The notes below the pieces were generated by a model. The model was given only the letters and a program-made list of their open reading frames with translations, did no database searches and was not told the DNA's origin. A DNA stretch of 64,000 bases from Lingula anatina (Eukaryota > Brachiopoda > Lingulata > Lingulida > Lingulidae). Both the position numbers and the translations under genes were made by a program. The stretch covers positions 271,800 to 335,799 of the forward strand of contig NW_019775225.1 of assembly GCF_001039355.2 (NCBI RefSeq), in the 5' to 3' direction. This document shows positions 41,901 to 49,849 of the stretch, piece by piece (the stretch's first letter is position 1; every line of letters begins with the position of its first letter).

Positions 41901-44633
41901 TTTATTATTTTAAATTACTCTTTTTTCTAAGAGCTTACATCATAAATGCATATAATATCCATTTTTGACAAAAGTTCACTGACATTGTGCAAAATGAACT
42001 TTTGTGATGTAAAAATTACAACAGTGTAAGTATTGGTAACCATAAAATTGATTAAAGTCAAATGAAGTGAGAAGTTGTTTAAAGTATGTATATACTGATG
42101 AAGTAAACCTTGATAAAAAAAAAAGGTTCAAAGTACTTAGAAAATCATGCATGACTAGTATTCCAGCCAAAGCACTAAGTTTGTTTTCATTCAGAGGGGA
42201 TACTTCACCAGATATGCCCGTTAATAAATTGGATTATCTACGGAAATATTTGTGGTGTGCGTTCAGCAATGTGGCAACCCAAGGAAAATATTATCTAAAA
42301 AAGCAGCCAGACCTCTCTCTATTAGCTCTCTGGGATAAAGCTGGCTCTGTTCTGCATGAGTAACTATCCAAGAATTTATTATAACGAGACTAATGTGTCC
42401 GTTTTTTATACAGGGACCCTTTTATACTATTTGACTGCCTGGATGGATGTGGTTAGAATTTAAGTATCACATGGAGTTTACTCACTCCTCCAGGTATCAT
42501 TGTCCTGTCTTGTGACCGCTAGTCATGGTCACCCCCTCATTTGGCCATTGGAGTCTTATCCACACTGACCACTTTTTAACATATCTGATAGATTAAAAGC
42601 TTCTTATTTTATCATTAAATTTTTTTCTGTGTGGACATCTGAACGGACAATTTGGTAGTCTTCTCTTTACTTGAATTAATGAGGAAAAATTGGTGTGGGC
42701 TCCAGTGTTTTTTTTTTTTAATGAAAAAGAGACCTCCATGTGTATGTTTTTTTTCTTTCATTCATTTTTTTGGTGGGGGGTGGGGGGGTTGTTTGATGGG
42801 TGTATGTGCTCAACTATACAGTTCTCACTTTATTTTCAGTCATTTTATGTACATGTACACTCAAGTTTGTCAAATTTGACATTAGTATGAAATTCCACCA
42901 CCAACTTGAATAAAATACAGTCAGGGCCCTCTTTTTTTTTCCCACGTCTTAGTTTATTTAGCGCACAAAGCCAAGAGTCCCCAGTTTATGTACTGTTGGC
43001 ATACAGCCCCAGGAGGAGATAAATGTTACCAAAATTTAGGACAAAGCTAAAGACTGGTGAAGTATGTGTAGCCGTGTGGTAAGGTCATGGCTCGAGAGCC
43101 GGGTGCACTTCCTGAGGAGTTTGAAACATCTCTCAGGCAAATATGGAGGATAATATGCAGGAGGCCAGTACCACAGTACTTGGAATTGAGGAGATTGACC
43201 TGGTGAGGTTGAGGGAATTAGGATTTTATGGGGGATGTTTAGGTGAGGTGTGCCAGGAACAGGACACCATTGGGGGAGGATTGAGATTTTTCTGATTAAG
43301 ATAGTGGGTCTGTGTCAAGTGACATTACCAAAGTTTAGAATAACGTTTGGTGAAAAGGCAACAAAAATACTAGCACTTTTTTTTTTTTTGAGCCATTATT
43401 TTTTTTTTCAAAAATAATGTCTGTTATGTAAATTTATTGCTTTGAAACCTTTTAATAAGTGGAAGTCTACTTGTGTGTGTCTCAACTGCAGAAGTGTAAC
43501 AAGTGAATTAAGAGGACTTAGTACAGTTCTTTTTTTATACAGCTTGGTATATTTATAACATTGAGGTTAGTTTCAACATGAAGTGATATGCATTATAAGT
43601 GGAGTGGGAATGGAGGCATTGCAATACTATCTCCGTCTGAGAACATTTTCATGAGAAATGATCATATAAGCTCAGTTTAAGCAAGAAAGTACTTAAGATC
43701 GCGCGTTACCCTTGTTGATTGCTCTCACCTTGGTTTACAGCATGTGTTAAGTTTGATTGTGAACGTTGATTACAATCAGTTAGAGTTGATTGCTTAAGTG
43801 TTTGCAGATAATATGGTTTGATCTGCAGACAGTACACCAGGTGAAGACTTTGAACTCGGTTCTTTGTGAATTAAACCAAAATTTCCATGTGTTTGAACCC
43901 CCCAGCGTGTGGGGTCAAACTTAACACTCTTCAGAGTGCGTATGCACTCATAGCAACAAATAAGTTTGGAACATTTCGTGAAAGTTTGACAACTTGAAAC
44001 TGGAGTCCGTGAGTTCACGCAGACCTGCTAGAGTTGCACCTCAGCATTGTGCACCACCAATATGATTAGATAGGTTTATTTCTGGGCCACATGTTTATGA
44101 GAAGTGCACTAGTACTTTAGTCAAATATCCTTCCAGGTGAGATCTCTCTGAAGTGCTATTGTGGGGTTTGGGTTCTGTTTGCCCGGGGGAGTGAACCAGA
44201 AGTTCACTAGTGTTCACTTGGCAGCAGAGGTATTCAGCAATGTACTGGTCTCCTTTGTTCATTTGATTTGAGCTGTTATATAATATAAACTTGTTAAAAG
44301 CAACTCTTCTCACTTAAATATATGGATAGTGATTGAATGGGGATTGTAGGAGGAATATGAATTTGAATACCTCTGCGTGTGTGCATGTCTGTGTGTATGT
44401 GTAGAGAGAGAGGTAACCAGATTTTTTTTTCAAATTATGGTGGAGGAGGCAGGGTTTTTGTGGGTTCACACAGCAAATTGATAAAACTGACTGCTAAATG
44501 TTTTCTTATCTCCAAAATAGGGTAAGAATGCCTGAATGTCCCTCCTCCCCTTTTATGAGTGTGTGTGGGTTCTGGAATTGAGCAAAAAACAAGCCTGCCT
44601 TATAATTACATATACATATGATACAACCTCTTC

Positions 44634-44664
<31 letters not shown>

Positions 44665-45406
44665 CAAATGTCTGATAATACGATGGTGATGAGCTGTAAA
44701 GATAGACGTGAAAATGGTTGATTTGTGGCTGGATTGCAATTGTGCATGTGGTCCCATATTGAAAATGGAGGCAATGGAGTGTCATTCAAATTATGGTGTA
44801 TTTGTACTGTGGTGCAGTAGACTGTGATTGGACAGAAAACAAGAAAAATATCCATGGTTGAATTCTGTTGGTTCTATTCATTTGGCACACCGTTAGGTAG
44901 TCTGCCGTTATTTCAAATTCTGGCCCCACTCTCCTCCAGATTTGTGAAATTTAGCGTGTTTTTTTGGTAAGTTGTGAGACTTAAGGCTACCTCAGATGAT
45001 TTTTAATTCAAGCACGTGGTCCATCCAAACTTGTTTTTTCTGTCTGAATATCCCAGAACTTTTCATCAGTGTATTACCAAGATATTTTGTTTTAAAATTG
45101 TTCCATTTCAGCCATGTTCCACTTCATGGTTTGGAGGCCATATGGCGTGATGGGGAAGCAGTCGGATTTCTACGCCGAGCAGAATATGCCTTCGCCCTGG
45201 GCAAGAGCATTGGGTACGGTTACGTGAGATGTCCTGACGGCAGTGCCGTCACCGCTGACTTCATGAAGAGTGGGGTCTACACACTAGAACACATGGGGGC
45301 CACATATCCTGCCAAGCTGCATTTGAAGTCGCCCTTTGACCCCCAAAATAAACGGGTTAAAGGAATCTACGATGAACCTTTGCCCATCCATAAAGTACAG
45401 GCATAG
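2824..45406 (+). CDS. SARDH: Sarcosine dehydrogenase, mitochondrial (19 coding exons, 916 aa)
   Basis: It oxidatively demethylates sarcosine to glycine in the mitochondrial matrix, using FAD and tetrahydrofolate and passing electrons to ETF (family knowledge). Exons, one copy each: 2824-2936, 3440-3624, 4094-4269, 4811-4990, 5468-5591, 8081-8286, 8618-8747, 9062-9160 (8a) or 9222-9320 (8b), 10250-10328, 15146-15287, 15618-15701, 16840-16953, 17521-17659, 18044-18154, 18538-18685, 26295-26364, 27020-27206, 35847-36015, 45112-45406. They sum to 2751 nt in one frame with GT-AG sites. Residues 1-37 look like a transit peptide. GGGVIG at 62-67 binds FAD. His97 in GTTWHTAG is the expected covalent flavin site. 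Residues about 57-430 are the oxidoreductase domain, and about 485-900 the GcvT-like folate domain ending [14 protein letters not shown]. Assembly duplications repeat exons 2-9 and 18. Confidence 0.95.
3440..3624 (+). CDS. SARDH: SARDH exon 2: FAD-binding motif and covalent flavin His
   Basis: The acceptor TTTCATTAG precedes 3440 and the donor is GTAAGC at 3625. It encodes the Rossmann strand [17 protein letters not shown], the acidic strand end VVLLEKDDL, and GTTWHTAG. The His (residue 97) aligns with the histidyl-FAD attachment residue of vertebrate SARDH and DMGDH. A second copy from position 5663 lacks the first bases of the exon because a contig begins there. Confidence 0.93.
4094..5591 (+). 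CDS. SARDH: SARDH exons 3-5 (first copy, contig A)
   Basis: Exon 3 is 4094-4269 ([11 protein letters not shown] ... DEYKRLHT, phase 1 in, 0 out). Exon 4 is 4811-4990 ([19 protein letters not shown] ... RLGGK, phase 0-0). Exon 5 is 5468-5591 ([18 protein letters not shown] ... VVNCTG, phase 0 in, 1 out). All belong to the FAD-dependent oxidoreductase domain. The same three exons recur at 6313-6488, 7030-7209, 7687-7810 and again at 10728-10903, 11597-11776, 12254-12377. Confidence 0.93.
4433..4636. mobile_element. MITE-like inverted-repeat element, AGATCGATC family, SARDH intron 3
   Basis: The left end TGCATTCCCATAGATTTAGA is mirrored by a right end reading ATCTAAAATCTGTGGGCATG. The interior carries GGTAGTTAATTACC and TTAGTAGGCGGGACAGATGC. 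The same ends and interior recur at 9341-9599 and 54741-54955, outside any overlap, so it is a dispersed family. Copies at 6652-6855 and 11067-11279 come from the assembly duplications. Confidence 0.7.
4998..5174. mobile_element. MITE-like hairpin element just inside SARDH intron 4
   Basis: The terminal inverted repeat is TGGCCCCATTCAG at the left and its complement CTGAATGGGGCCA at the right. Inversion continues inward (GTGGACTAACTAGTCC against GGACTAACTGGTC; GATCAAATATGGC against GCCATATTTGACC). A possible 3-bp direct repeat AAT flanks it. It starts only 7 bases after the last base of exon 4, directly behind the donor GTGAGAA. Repeated at 7217-7393 and 11784-11960 by the assembly duplications. 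Confidence 0.75.
5663..7880 (+). repeat. Contig-end overlap, copy B of 3444-5661
   Basis: It starts inside SARDH exon 2 immediately after the N at 5662. It contains exon 2 (partial, to 5843), exon 3 (6313-6488), exon 4 (7030-7209) and exon 5 (7687-7810). Unlike copy A it runs on past GCGCTCT into the rest of intron 5 and exons 6-9, so it is the copy with real downstream continuity. Confidence 0.9.
8081..8747 (+). CDS. SARDH: SARDH exons 6 and 7 (contig B copy)
   Basis: Exon 6 is 8081-8286 ([49 protein letters not shown]; phase 1 in, 0 out). Exon 7 is 8618-8747 ([17 protein letters not shown] ... GIKSTVCGP; phase 0 in, 1 out). These are long conserved SARDH signatures of the oxidoreductase domain. 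The allelic copies are 12651-12856 and 13184-13313. Confidence 0.93.
9062..9160 (+). CDS. SARDH: SARDH exon 8a (candidate mutually exclusive exon)
   Basis: 99 nt, acceptor TATATTTCAG, donor GTAAGT, phase 1 on both sides. With the flanking codon it reads [17 protein letters not shown] then [16 protein letters not shown] (about residues 372-404). Vertebrate SARDH has a very similar segment here. A same-size alternative, 8b, follows after only 61 nt. The allelic copy is 13608-13706. Confidence 0.93.
9222..9320 (+). CDS. SARDH: SARDH exon 8b (tandem duplicate of exon 8a)
   Basis: 99 nt, acceptor ACCACTTTCAG, donor GTGAGT, phase 1-1, so interchangeable with 8a. It reads [17 protein letters not shown] then [16 protein letters not shown], 24 of 33 residues identical to 8a. 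There are no stops or frameshifts and both splice sites are intact. The copy at 13768-13866 is also intact, with a Q-to-R change. Using both exons would add 33 residues in frame. The segment is at the end of the flavin domain, next to the cofactor in related oxidases (inference). Confidence 0.88.
9341..9599. mobile_element. MITE-like element, AGATCGATC family, SARDH intron 8
   Basis: It begins TGAGTTCCCATACCTAGATC and ends ATCGATCC ... GGGTCTGGGAATGGTCCC. Its core is a strong hairpin: AGATGTCTGGCACACCTACT, GAAGCTGCTA, then TAGCAGCTTCAGTAGGCGTG and ACAGACATCT. Same family as 4433-4636. It starts about 20 bases after exon 8b. The allelic copy is 13887-14144. Confidence 0.65.
10250..10328 (+). 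CDS. SARDH: SARDH exon 9 (contig B copy)
   Basis: 79 nt, acceptor CCTGTTTAG, donor GTGAGC, phase 1 in, 2 out. It reads [16 protein letters not shown] then [10 protein letters not shown], the end of the oxidoreductase domain. The allelic copy is 14799-14877 and leads directly to exon 10 at 15146. Confidence 0.92.
10414..14950 (+). repeat. Haplotype overlap, copy C of SARDH exons 3-9
   Basis: Contains exon 3 (10728-10903), exon 4 (11597-11776), exon 5 (12254-12377), exon 6 (12651-12856), exon 7 (13184-13313), 8a (13608-13706), 8b (13768-13866) and exon 9 (14799-14877). All have the same lengths and phases as the upstream copies. It is continuous with exons 10-18. It differs from copy B by SNPs and indels, including a private 143-bp tandem duplication before exon 4. 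Confidence 0.88.
11345..11630 (+). repeat. 143-bp tandem duplication across the intron 3/exon 4 boundary, copy C only
   Basis: The block containing ATTTTAAAAGCAGTATTTAA starts at 11388 and recurs at 11531, a period of 143. Each unit carries a TTTCCAG-type acceptor and the start of exon 4. The first unit's version, 11454-11483, reads [10 protein letters not shown] and meets a possible donor GTATTT, making a 30-nt in-frame decoy exon. Copies A and B have a single unit. Confidence 0.85.
15146..15701 (+). CDS. SARDH: SARDH exons 10 and 11
   Basis: Exon 10 is 15146-15287 ([40 protein letters not shown]; donor GTAAGA, phase 2 in, 0 out). Exon 11 is 15618-15701 ([20 protein letters not shown] then YSPQGPAK; donor GTAATA, phase 0-0). 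They link the oxidoreductase domain to the GcvT-like domain. The last 24 or so bases of exon 11 plus its donor have been amplified into the adjoining minisatellite. Confidence 0.93.
15702..16645 (+). repeat. Minisatellite derived from the 3' end and splice donor of SARDH exon 11
   Basis: About 11 tandem copies follow the exon's own copy, with spacing of roughly 70-100 bp. Each has TGGTATTCCCCCCAG, a 12-nt GGTCCTGCTAAG or AGTCCTGCTAAG, then GTAATAGTTTATATACATAT and a variable number of AGATAT-type units. The first half matches the exon 11 end TGGTATTCCCCCCAAGG and its donor GTAATA. A higher-order pattern of long and short units is visible. Confidence 0.93.
16840..18685 (+). CDS. SARDH: SARDH exons 12-15 (start of the GcvT-like folate domain)
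   Basis: Exon 12 is 16840-16953 ([16 protein letters not shown] ... DFPVQHDI). Exon 13 is 17521-17659 ([36 protein letters not shown]). Exon 14 is 18044-18154 ([20 protein letters not shown]). Exon 15 is 18538-18685 ([20 protein letters not shown] ... [10 protein letters not shown]). Phases 0-0, 0-1, 1-1 and 1-2 join without a gap. The order FDMSYFGK-like, [18 protein letters not shown] is that of dimethylglycine/sarcosine dehydrogenase folate domains. Confidence 0.93.
18686..26294 (+). other. SARDH intron 15 (7.6 kb)
   Basis: Non-coding, AT-rich, bounded by donor GTGAGA and acceptor TTTCCAG. I see no second gene. It holds a GC-richer patch at about 19920-20040, a C-run/A-run at about 23436-23460, and ordinary low-complexity sequence. 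Short reading frames inside it have no recognisable similarity. Confidence 0.7.
26295..27206 (+). CDS. SARDH: SARDH exons 16 and 17
   Basis: Exon 16 is 26295-26364 ([20 protein letters not shown] then STNK; phase 2 in, 0 out). Exon 17 is 27020-27206 ([54 protein letters not shown]; phase 0 in, 1 out). The [12 protein letters not shown] and [13 protein letters not shown] stretches are conserved GcvT-domain signatures. Confidence 0.94.
31714..31837. repeat. Two-copy tandem duplication, period 62 bp
   Basis: GTACAAGTTTGGAC at 31714 recurs at 31776. It is followed in both by GCTCAGTC and TCTTTGTCTGAACA at equal spacing. The copies differ by several substitutions. It lies in SARDH intron 17 with no evident function. 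Confidence 0.7.
34585..34860. mobile_element. Possible hAT-type non-autonomous element, SARDH intron 17
   Basis: The right end complement CAGTGGCAGATTTAGAGGGG resembles hAT terminal repeats of the CAG.GGC..AT type. The left end CAGGTGCAGGTCAAGGATTA is an imperfect match followed by the same G run. I could not find an 8-bp target duplication, so this is tentative. The second haplotype copy is 38486-39002, enlarged by another insertion. Confidence 0.4.
35847..36015 (+). CDS. SARDH: SARDH exon 18 (contig C copy)
   Basis: 169 nt, phase 1 in, 2 out, donor GTGAGT. It reads [20 protein letters not shown], then [20 protein letters not shown], ending RIACFSID. This is the start of the GcvT C-terminal region. 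The copy at 39990-40158 encodes the same peptide with silent changes, as expected for alleles. If both were spliced in tandem the frame would be lost, since 169 is not a multiple of three. Confidence 0.94.
38578..38834. mobile_element. Palindromic MITE, PIF/Harbinger-like, with TAA target duplication
   Basis: The left end GGCTTCGTTCACATGCAATG and the reverse complement of the right end are identical for about 31 bases. Most of the interior is also palindromic (GATCACGGTCTGTGCACTGA against its complement), meeting near 38700. TAA flanks both ends (38575-38577 and 38835-38837). The other haplotype (about 34671) has an uninterrupted site with CAA. A 3-bp TWA duplication and G-rich ends fit PIF/Harbinger; no transposase is present. 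Confidence 0.88.
39990..40158 (+). CDS. SARDH: SARDH exon 18 (second haplotype copy)
   Basis: Same length, splice sites and peptide as 35847-36015, with only silent differences noticed. It should be counted once with that copy. It sits on the contig that also carries exon 19. Confidence 0.9.
41381..41555. other. Haplotype-specific insertion or deletion in SARDH intron 18
   Basis: Copy D has about 170 bases between GTGGTATCTA and ATCTA..TAC/GCATCAGTCC that copy C (about 37245-37265) lacks. The boundaries share ATCTA. No inverted repeat or coding similarity seen. Confidence 0.7.
42487..45111 (+). other. Rest of SARDH intron 18
   Basis: Non-coding sequence up to acceptor CCATTTCAG at 45111. 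It includes G- and T-rich runs around 42705-42790, a T/A-rich patch at 43375-43420 and a TA microsatellite at about 44634-44664. No gene recognised. Confidence 0.7.
44634..44664. repeat. (TA)n microsatellite
   Basis: About 15 TA dinucleotides in SARDH intron 18. The reading frames crossing it are compositional artefacts. Confidence 0.95.
45112..45406 (+). CDS. SARDH: SARDH exon 19, C-terminus and stop
   Basis: 98 codons including stop, completing the Asp codon begun in exon 18. It reads [80 protein letters not shown], then 9 residues and TAG. It is the GcvT C-terminal barrel. The conserved family end near KRVKGIY is followed by a short extension, PLPIHKVQA. Confidence 0.96.
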
Positions 45407-46209
45407 AAGATTTGTTAACAATATTTGTTTGTAGTGATAGAAGAAAACTCTGACATTTGGTACAGGGTGTGCATCATGTCCTGTGGACTTGCTCAAAATT
45501 AAATCTACAAAAATTTAGAAATTGCTGCAGGAAAGAAAATCTTGCAGGCTCTTGGTGGTATATCATAATCTGTAGAGTTCTGAAAGATTTGTCTGGTGAT
45601 GTCACTGAGGCTTCACCAGGCGTCTTGACCATGGGGAGTAATGTGTACTGGTAACAGTCATGATTTTGTTAATGTTGATTCATCAAAACAGAAAAATTAC
45701 TTATCTAAAAATTGATATGATGCACCTCTTTTGTTTACATGGCTAGTCCCTTATATTTATGTATTAGTCTACCCTTAGCTTGGCTTGGGTACATGTTGAT
45801 GGTTTGTATGGTCATTCTGGTCACAGGGTTCTTTGCACTGCTTAGTTTGGGTCAGAGTAGTGACCAGGGGACAGGCAGACAGACAGACAGACGTTTCCTC
45901 TGCTGGGAAGACGGTGGGTAAGGTTAAGCACTTATTCAGGTGGTTAATATGATTTCTAACCATGTATTCAATCTATTCTTACATTTTCTTATTCCTTGAC
46001 AGATGAAAGTTTGGCAAGAAAGCAAGCCATTGCCCACAGCCAAAGACGGTCACACTTTGATTTCTTGCAGATGGAAGTCATGTCACATTCACCAAGTGTT
46101 GAGGCGCTCTCATTTATTTTTTTTCATATTTTTATAAGGAATTGCCCTGAGTTTCATAGCACCGACAATCTTCCTTAACGCAACATACGCTTTCCAAGAT
46201 AAATGCGGG

Positions 46210-46349
46210 GGGCGTCTCGATAGTCCGAAGGTTCATTGGTCCGAAAAGTGGTAACATTTTCATCGATTTTTTAATCAAGGGTTCATTGGTCAGAAGGTTC
46301 TATAGTGAATATTCGGACCAATGAACCTTCGGACTATTGCTACGGCCCC
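46210..46349. mobile_element. Short hairpin MITE flanked by a 10-bp direct repeat
   Basis: A perfect 26-bp inverted repeat lies at 46220-46245 and 46312-46337 (core GTCCGAAGGTTCATTGGTCC). A third, direct partial copy, GGTTCATTGGTCAGAAGGTT, is between them. The whole is bounded by TAAATGCGGG at 46200-46209 and 46350-46359, consistent with an 8-10 bp target duplication of the hAT or Mutator type. Confidence 0.8.
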
Positions 46350-46405
46350 TAAATGCGGGCCCATGTGATGGAAGTTTTCCGGAGACGCAGGGTGTTACAT
46401 GAGAA

Positions 46406-46411
46406 AATAAA
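46406..46411 (+). terminator. Candidate SARDH poly(A) signal
   Basis: First clear AATAAA on the plus strand after the SARDH stop, about 1 kb downstream (GAGAAAATAAACAC). If used, the 3' UTR would span 45407 to about 46430 and would include the hairpin element at 46210-46349. No transcript evidence in the sequence. Confidence 0.4.
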
Positions 46412-49192
46412 CACTTCCTAGGACATAAAAATTTACATGTGTATATAGACACGTACATATTCTGAAGTGTAACATTTCAGACATTTTATGCTGGTACTTT
46501 GATAAATCTCTGCGTTCTACGATTTAAAGAAATGGTTTCATTTACTGTCTGCCGTCTGTCTCTCTTTTTTCCTTTTTTTTTCCAAAATTGCGGAAGGTGC
46601 CCTCGTCTTCTCTGATGTTGAGTCGAGGCCTCAAATAGCATTTGACACATTTCAAAGCATAAAAATGGCCAATTTTTCAAACGTTTTGCACACAAAACTT
46701 CCACCCCCACTAGTGGCCGCTTCCGTCTTTCGTGTCACGTGACACCTCGCTTGCAGACGACATCATCTGTAAATTCTAATCTTTGCATTCGGCCTGGAAA
46801 TTATGCTAGACGACCCAGTTGTTGAACTTGATAACCGAAATTTTCAGTCTCGGAGCTGGAGCTAAGGCCAGGGTTGCAATTATTTTTGGGTGAGATGCGG
46901 GGATGTCCTGGCGAGACCCCTGTCACCCCGAGAGACGCATCAAACCTGGCCGCGTTCAGACAACTCCCGGAGAGGACCGCGTGCTCCTAGATCGCACATG
47001 TACGAAGATCGGGGTCTGCCGCATGCTTGTATTGGGTGGAATGTGGCGTTTTCTCTCTCTCTCACACACATACACACACACAGGTCTAAGAGGCTTAGGG
47101 TAAAGCTTAGTTTAAGAAACACAGTAGGGTTTGATATCATACCGAACTGTTCGACCGTTATTTACGCAATTAACATAGATATTTAAATTCATATACATTG
47201 ATCAGTAGCGGAGAAGTTGTATTTTTGTAGAGAATGTTGCAGTTATTTTTCTTAATGATGTGAAGTTACTTCTAATCAGATTTTGCGCAAATTATGTGAC
47301 AATATATGTATTTATGGAAAAGAAAATTAGTCCAGGTGTAAATTATGATGAAAATTATTATAAATTCCTGTACGGTAGTCATAAGATATTTGAATATTGC
47401 ATCTTATTGTAAAACCAATGTATAGTGTGTTTATTGTACATTTACAGATGACATGATTTATGCATAGAAATTATTATAGTCATATTGACATTTCACAATC
47501 GATGCTCAAATCGTACGCCGAAGGGGCCTTTTTTCGTGTCCGGCAGTCTTTACAATCGGCACGTTCCTGTTATACCAAACACTTTGTTCTGCTATATAAT
47601 TACCAAAAATGTTGAAGAATATATGAAAATACAAATAAATTTTGTCTGTTATTTTCCAATGTACAGTGAACCTCTAGTGAATTTTGGAAAGTTTTAAAAT
47701 CTGCAACTGCACGTGCGTACGGGGCCGCAAGCGGAAACGCAGCAGACGATCAGTTAAATAATGTCAGAACACTTGAGATGGTATTACATCATTTGCCTCA
47801 CCAAAATGTGCAAAGAGGACGTTATTATGTCAGACAGAAAAGTAAAACCTGTACGATCGACTTGGCAATTACTTCACTAAGGATATCCGTACTATGGCGA
47901 AATGTACAAAGCCAATTCAAGCAGCGAGCAGTTAATTGAAGCCCAAGAAACGCAATGACTTCCATTCGGTGATATCGTACTATAAATAATTTTCTTTTGA
48001 GAAATATAAAGAAAAACAATGAAAATTAATCCGGATTCATTTCGAATCCGCTGTCAAATCCGACTGTAACAAAAGAAAGGCGAAGAGAGATTAAAAAAGA
48101 AAAGGAAAAATTAACGTTCTTGTTACTAGTGTTCATCTCTGAGCATGACTGTTTATACTAGAGCCTCGAGGATCCAGCAGTCGTCCCAACTCGGTTAGCA
48201 GACGACCAAAACGTTCGACCAGGTAGATGACTTTCTGAGGAGATGTAGATCTCAGGGCGGAGGGCGGGAACACAGCCATCTTTGGGCCTCAGGGCCTAAA
48301 TTCCTTATATAGGTCGTCTGATAGCACCAGTTGGGCAGATTTTCAATCCAAGTCGGGACTCGTATAAACGGACGAATGGGTTGAAAGGTGAGCTGTACCT
48401 GTTCACCTGTGTGTGAACGACCCGTCTCTCAGAGGGTGGGCCGGTCAGGAGACGCTGCAGAGGTCACCTTGGAGAAGTCTCGCGTATCAGGTGAATGTTC
48501 CACGAAAAATATCATTCCCGAATTATCTTGTGGTTAAAAAATAATAAGATATGGTAACGAAAACAGGCAGTATTTGAAGTCTTTTTTTTTTTTTTTTTTT
48601 TACATTTTAATGCCAAGAGTTGAATTTTAATGTGTCGACAGAACGCGTTGCTGGGAACTTGAGGTCAACTTTGATTAAAAATGAATAGAATTGCTATCAA
48701 AGAGCACAGCCGTCGCGAAGTATTCTTTTACACCGACCACCATCGAGAACACAAAGACGACCTTCTATGTATCCGCCATTGTGTAAAGGTGACAGAATTC
48801 ACACGGTTTATGCCAATTATCGTAAATACCATTATATAATACAAAAACATCGATTAGGATTATTTGGATTCGAGTCGTAGGTTTAGTTGTTTGTGAAAAC
48901 TAGAGATTAAAACCATGACCTTAGATTGATCCCCTAAGCCGGTTGTAATCTGACGTGATCTGATTTCGGCGAATATGAAAGACGCTGGTGGGAATACGAA
49001 GAAAAAATGAGCGAAACTATACACTTGATATTTTACTGCTTTTTACAAATCTTGTCACCCTCACGATGTTAAATTGATTTATCAATTAGTGGTTGAGCAA
49101 TTGGTGTTTCATTTTTTTTTTTAATTTTGCAGAACATGTCAGATTTTTTCCTTTATAATAGTAAAAAAAATCGAGATATAAATAAAAAAAAG
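46412..49192. other. Intergenic DNA downstream of SARDH
   Basis: No protein-coding gene recognised. It contains a TC/CA microsatellite at about 47052-47082, a GC-richer stretch at 46860-47040, another moderately GC-rich stretch at 48160-48490 and a T run at about 48581-48601. Confidence 0.6.
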
Positions 49193-49232
49193 GTACCCTC
49201 CGTTTGCCGTGACAGAGATATTTCCACAGCTC

Positions 49233-49304
49233 TGCCGTGACCAGGATTCGAACCTGGGTTGTCTCGGCCACAACGAGAAGTACTAACCACTATACGATCA
49301 CGGC
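49233..49304 (-). tRNA. tRNA-His (anticodon GTG), copy 1
   Basis: 72 nt. Acceptor stem GCCGTGA pairs with TCACGGC, discriminator A. The anticodon arm TCTCG-TTGTGGC-CGAGA carries GTG. The T arm is CCAGG-TTCGAAT-CCTGG with a good B box. The D arm has TAGTGGTTAGTA. A T-run terminator is not immediate: the acceptor 3' strand TCACGGCA is echoed 28 bases downstream (49205-49212) before a T run near 49190. Confidence 0.95.
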
Positions 49305-49335
49305 TGCTACAGGAGGATGCTGGCGATTGGATTAA

Positions 49336-49459
49336 GAGCGCACTCAGAGCAAGTTAATCCGCGGGCTGTTAGAAATCGGATTAAATATGGATTAGGCGGC
49401 TTATTTTTAAGTGGAATCGGCCATATTTAGTCCCCGAATCATCTGTTCTGAATGCGCTG
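49336..49459. mobile_element. MITE with TTAA flanks
   Basis: TTAA at 49332-49335 and 49460-49463 flanks inverted ends GAGCGCACTCAGAGCA and TGTTCTGAATGCGCTG. An inner inverted repeat, TAAATATGG against CCATATTTA, is also present. TTAA duplication suggests the piggyBac-like class. It lies about 30 bases upstream of tRNA-His copy 1. Confidence 0.65.
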
Positions 49460-49760
49460 TTAAGTGATATTTTCAGGATAGGTCAGAAGTCGACTGGTTT
49501 TCATGAGATTAGATTTTAATGATTACCCATTTATTTATAAATGGTAAATTATTAGCAATCATAATTCTTGGCTGAAGTCTGCGTGCTACGTATGTTTTTT
49601 TTTTTTTTTTTGTTCCTGTTGTTCTCTATCCCTGTAACAATATGTTAGTGACAATAAAACAGATAACCCTAAAAATATCTTCACAAAAATGAACCTTGAA
49701 ACTTTCAAAATTGGGAAAAATTACCCTCCGTTTGCCGTGACAGAGATAGTTCCACAGCTC

Positions 49761-49832
49761 TGCCGTGACCAGGATTCGAACCTGGGTTGTCTCGGCCACA
49801 ACGAGAAGTACTAACCACTATACGATCACGGC
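49761..49832 (-). tRNA. tRNA-His (anticodon GTG), copy 2
   Basis: Identical to 49233-49304 over all 72 bases, with the same orientation. The identity extends about 40 bases into the 3' trailer (one substitution noticed) and about 16 bases into the 5' leader, so it arose by a local duplication of about 128 bp. The trailer echo of the acceptor strand is at 49733-49740. Confidence 0.95.
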
Positions 49833-49849
49833 TGCTACGGGAGGATGCT

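Larger units (their letters stand above)
38189..42486 (+). repeat. Haplotype overlap, copy D (second exon 18)
   Basis: Allelic version of 34283-38187. It is larger mainly because of a 257-bp palindromic element at 38578-38834 and an extra stretch of about 170 bp at about 41381-41555. It leads without interruption to exon 19. Confidence 0.9.

Noticed and set aside
43070-43135. tRNA-like or SINE-like sequence (GTAGCCGTGTGGTAAGGTC)
   Set aside because: An A-box-like start is present but there is no convincing B box, no cloverleaf and no tail.
48307-48317. CArG/TATA-like CCTTATATAGG
   Set aside because: One base too long for a strict CArG box, and no gene start is nearby.
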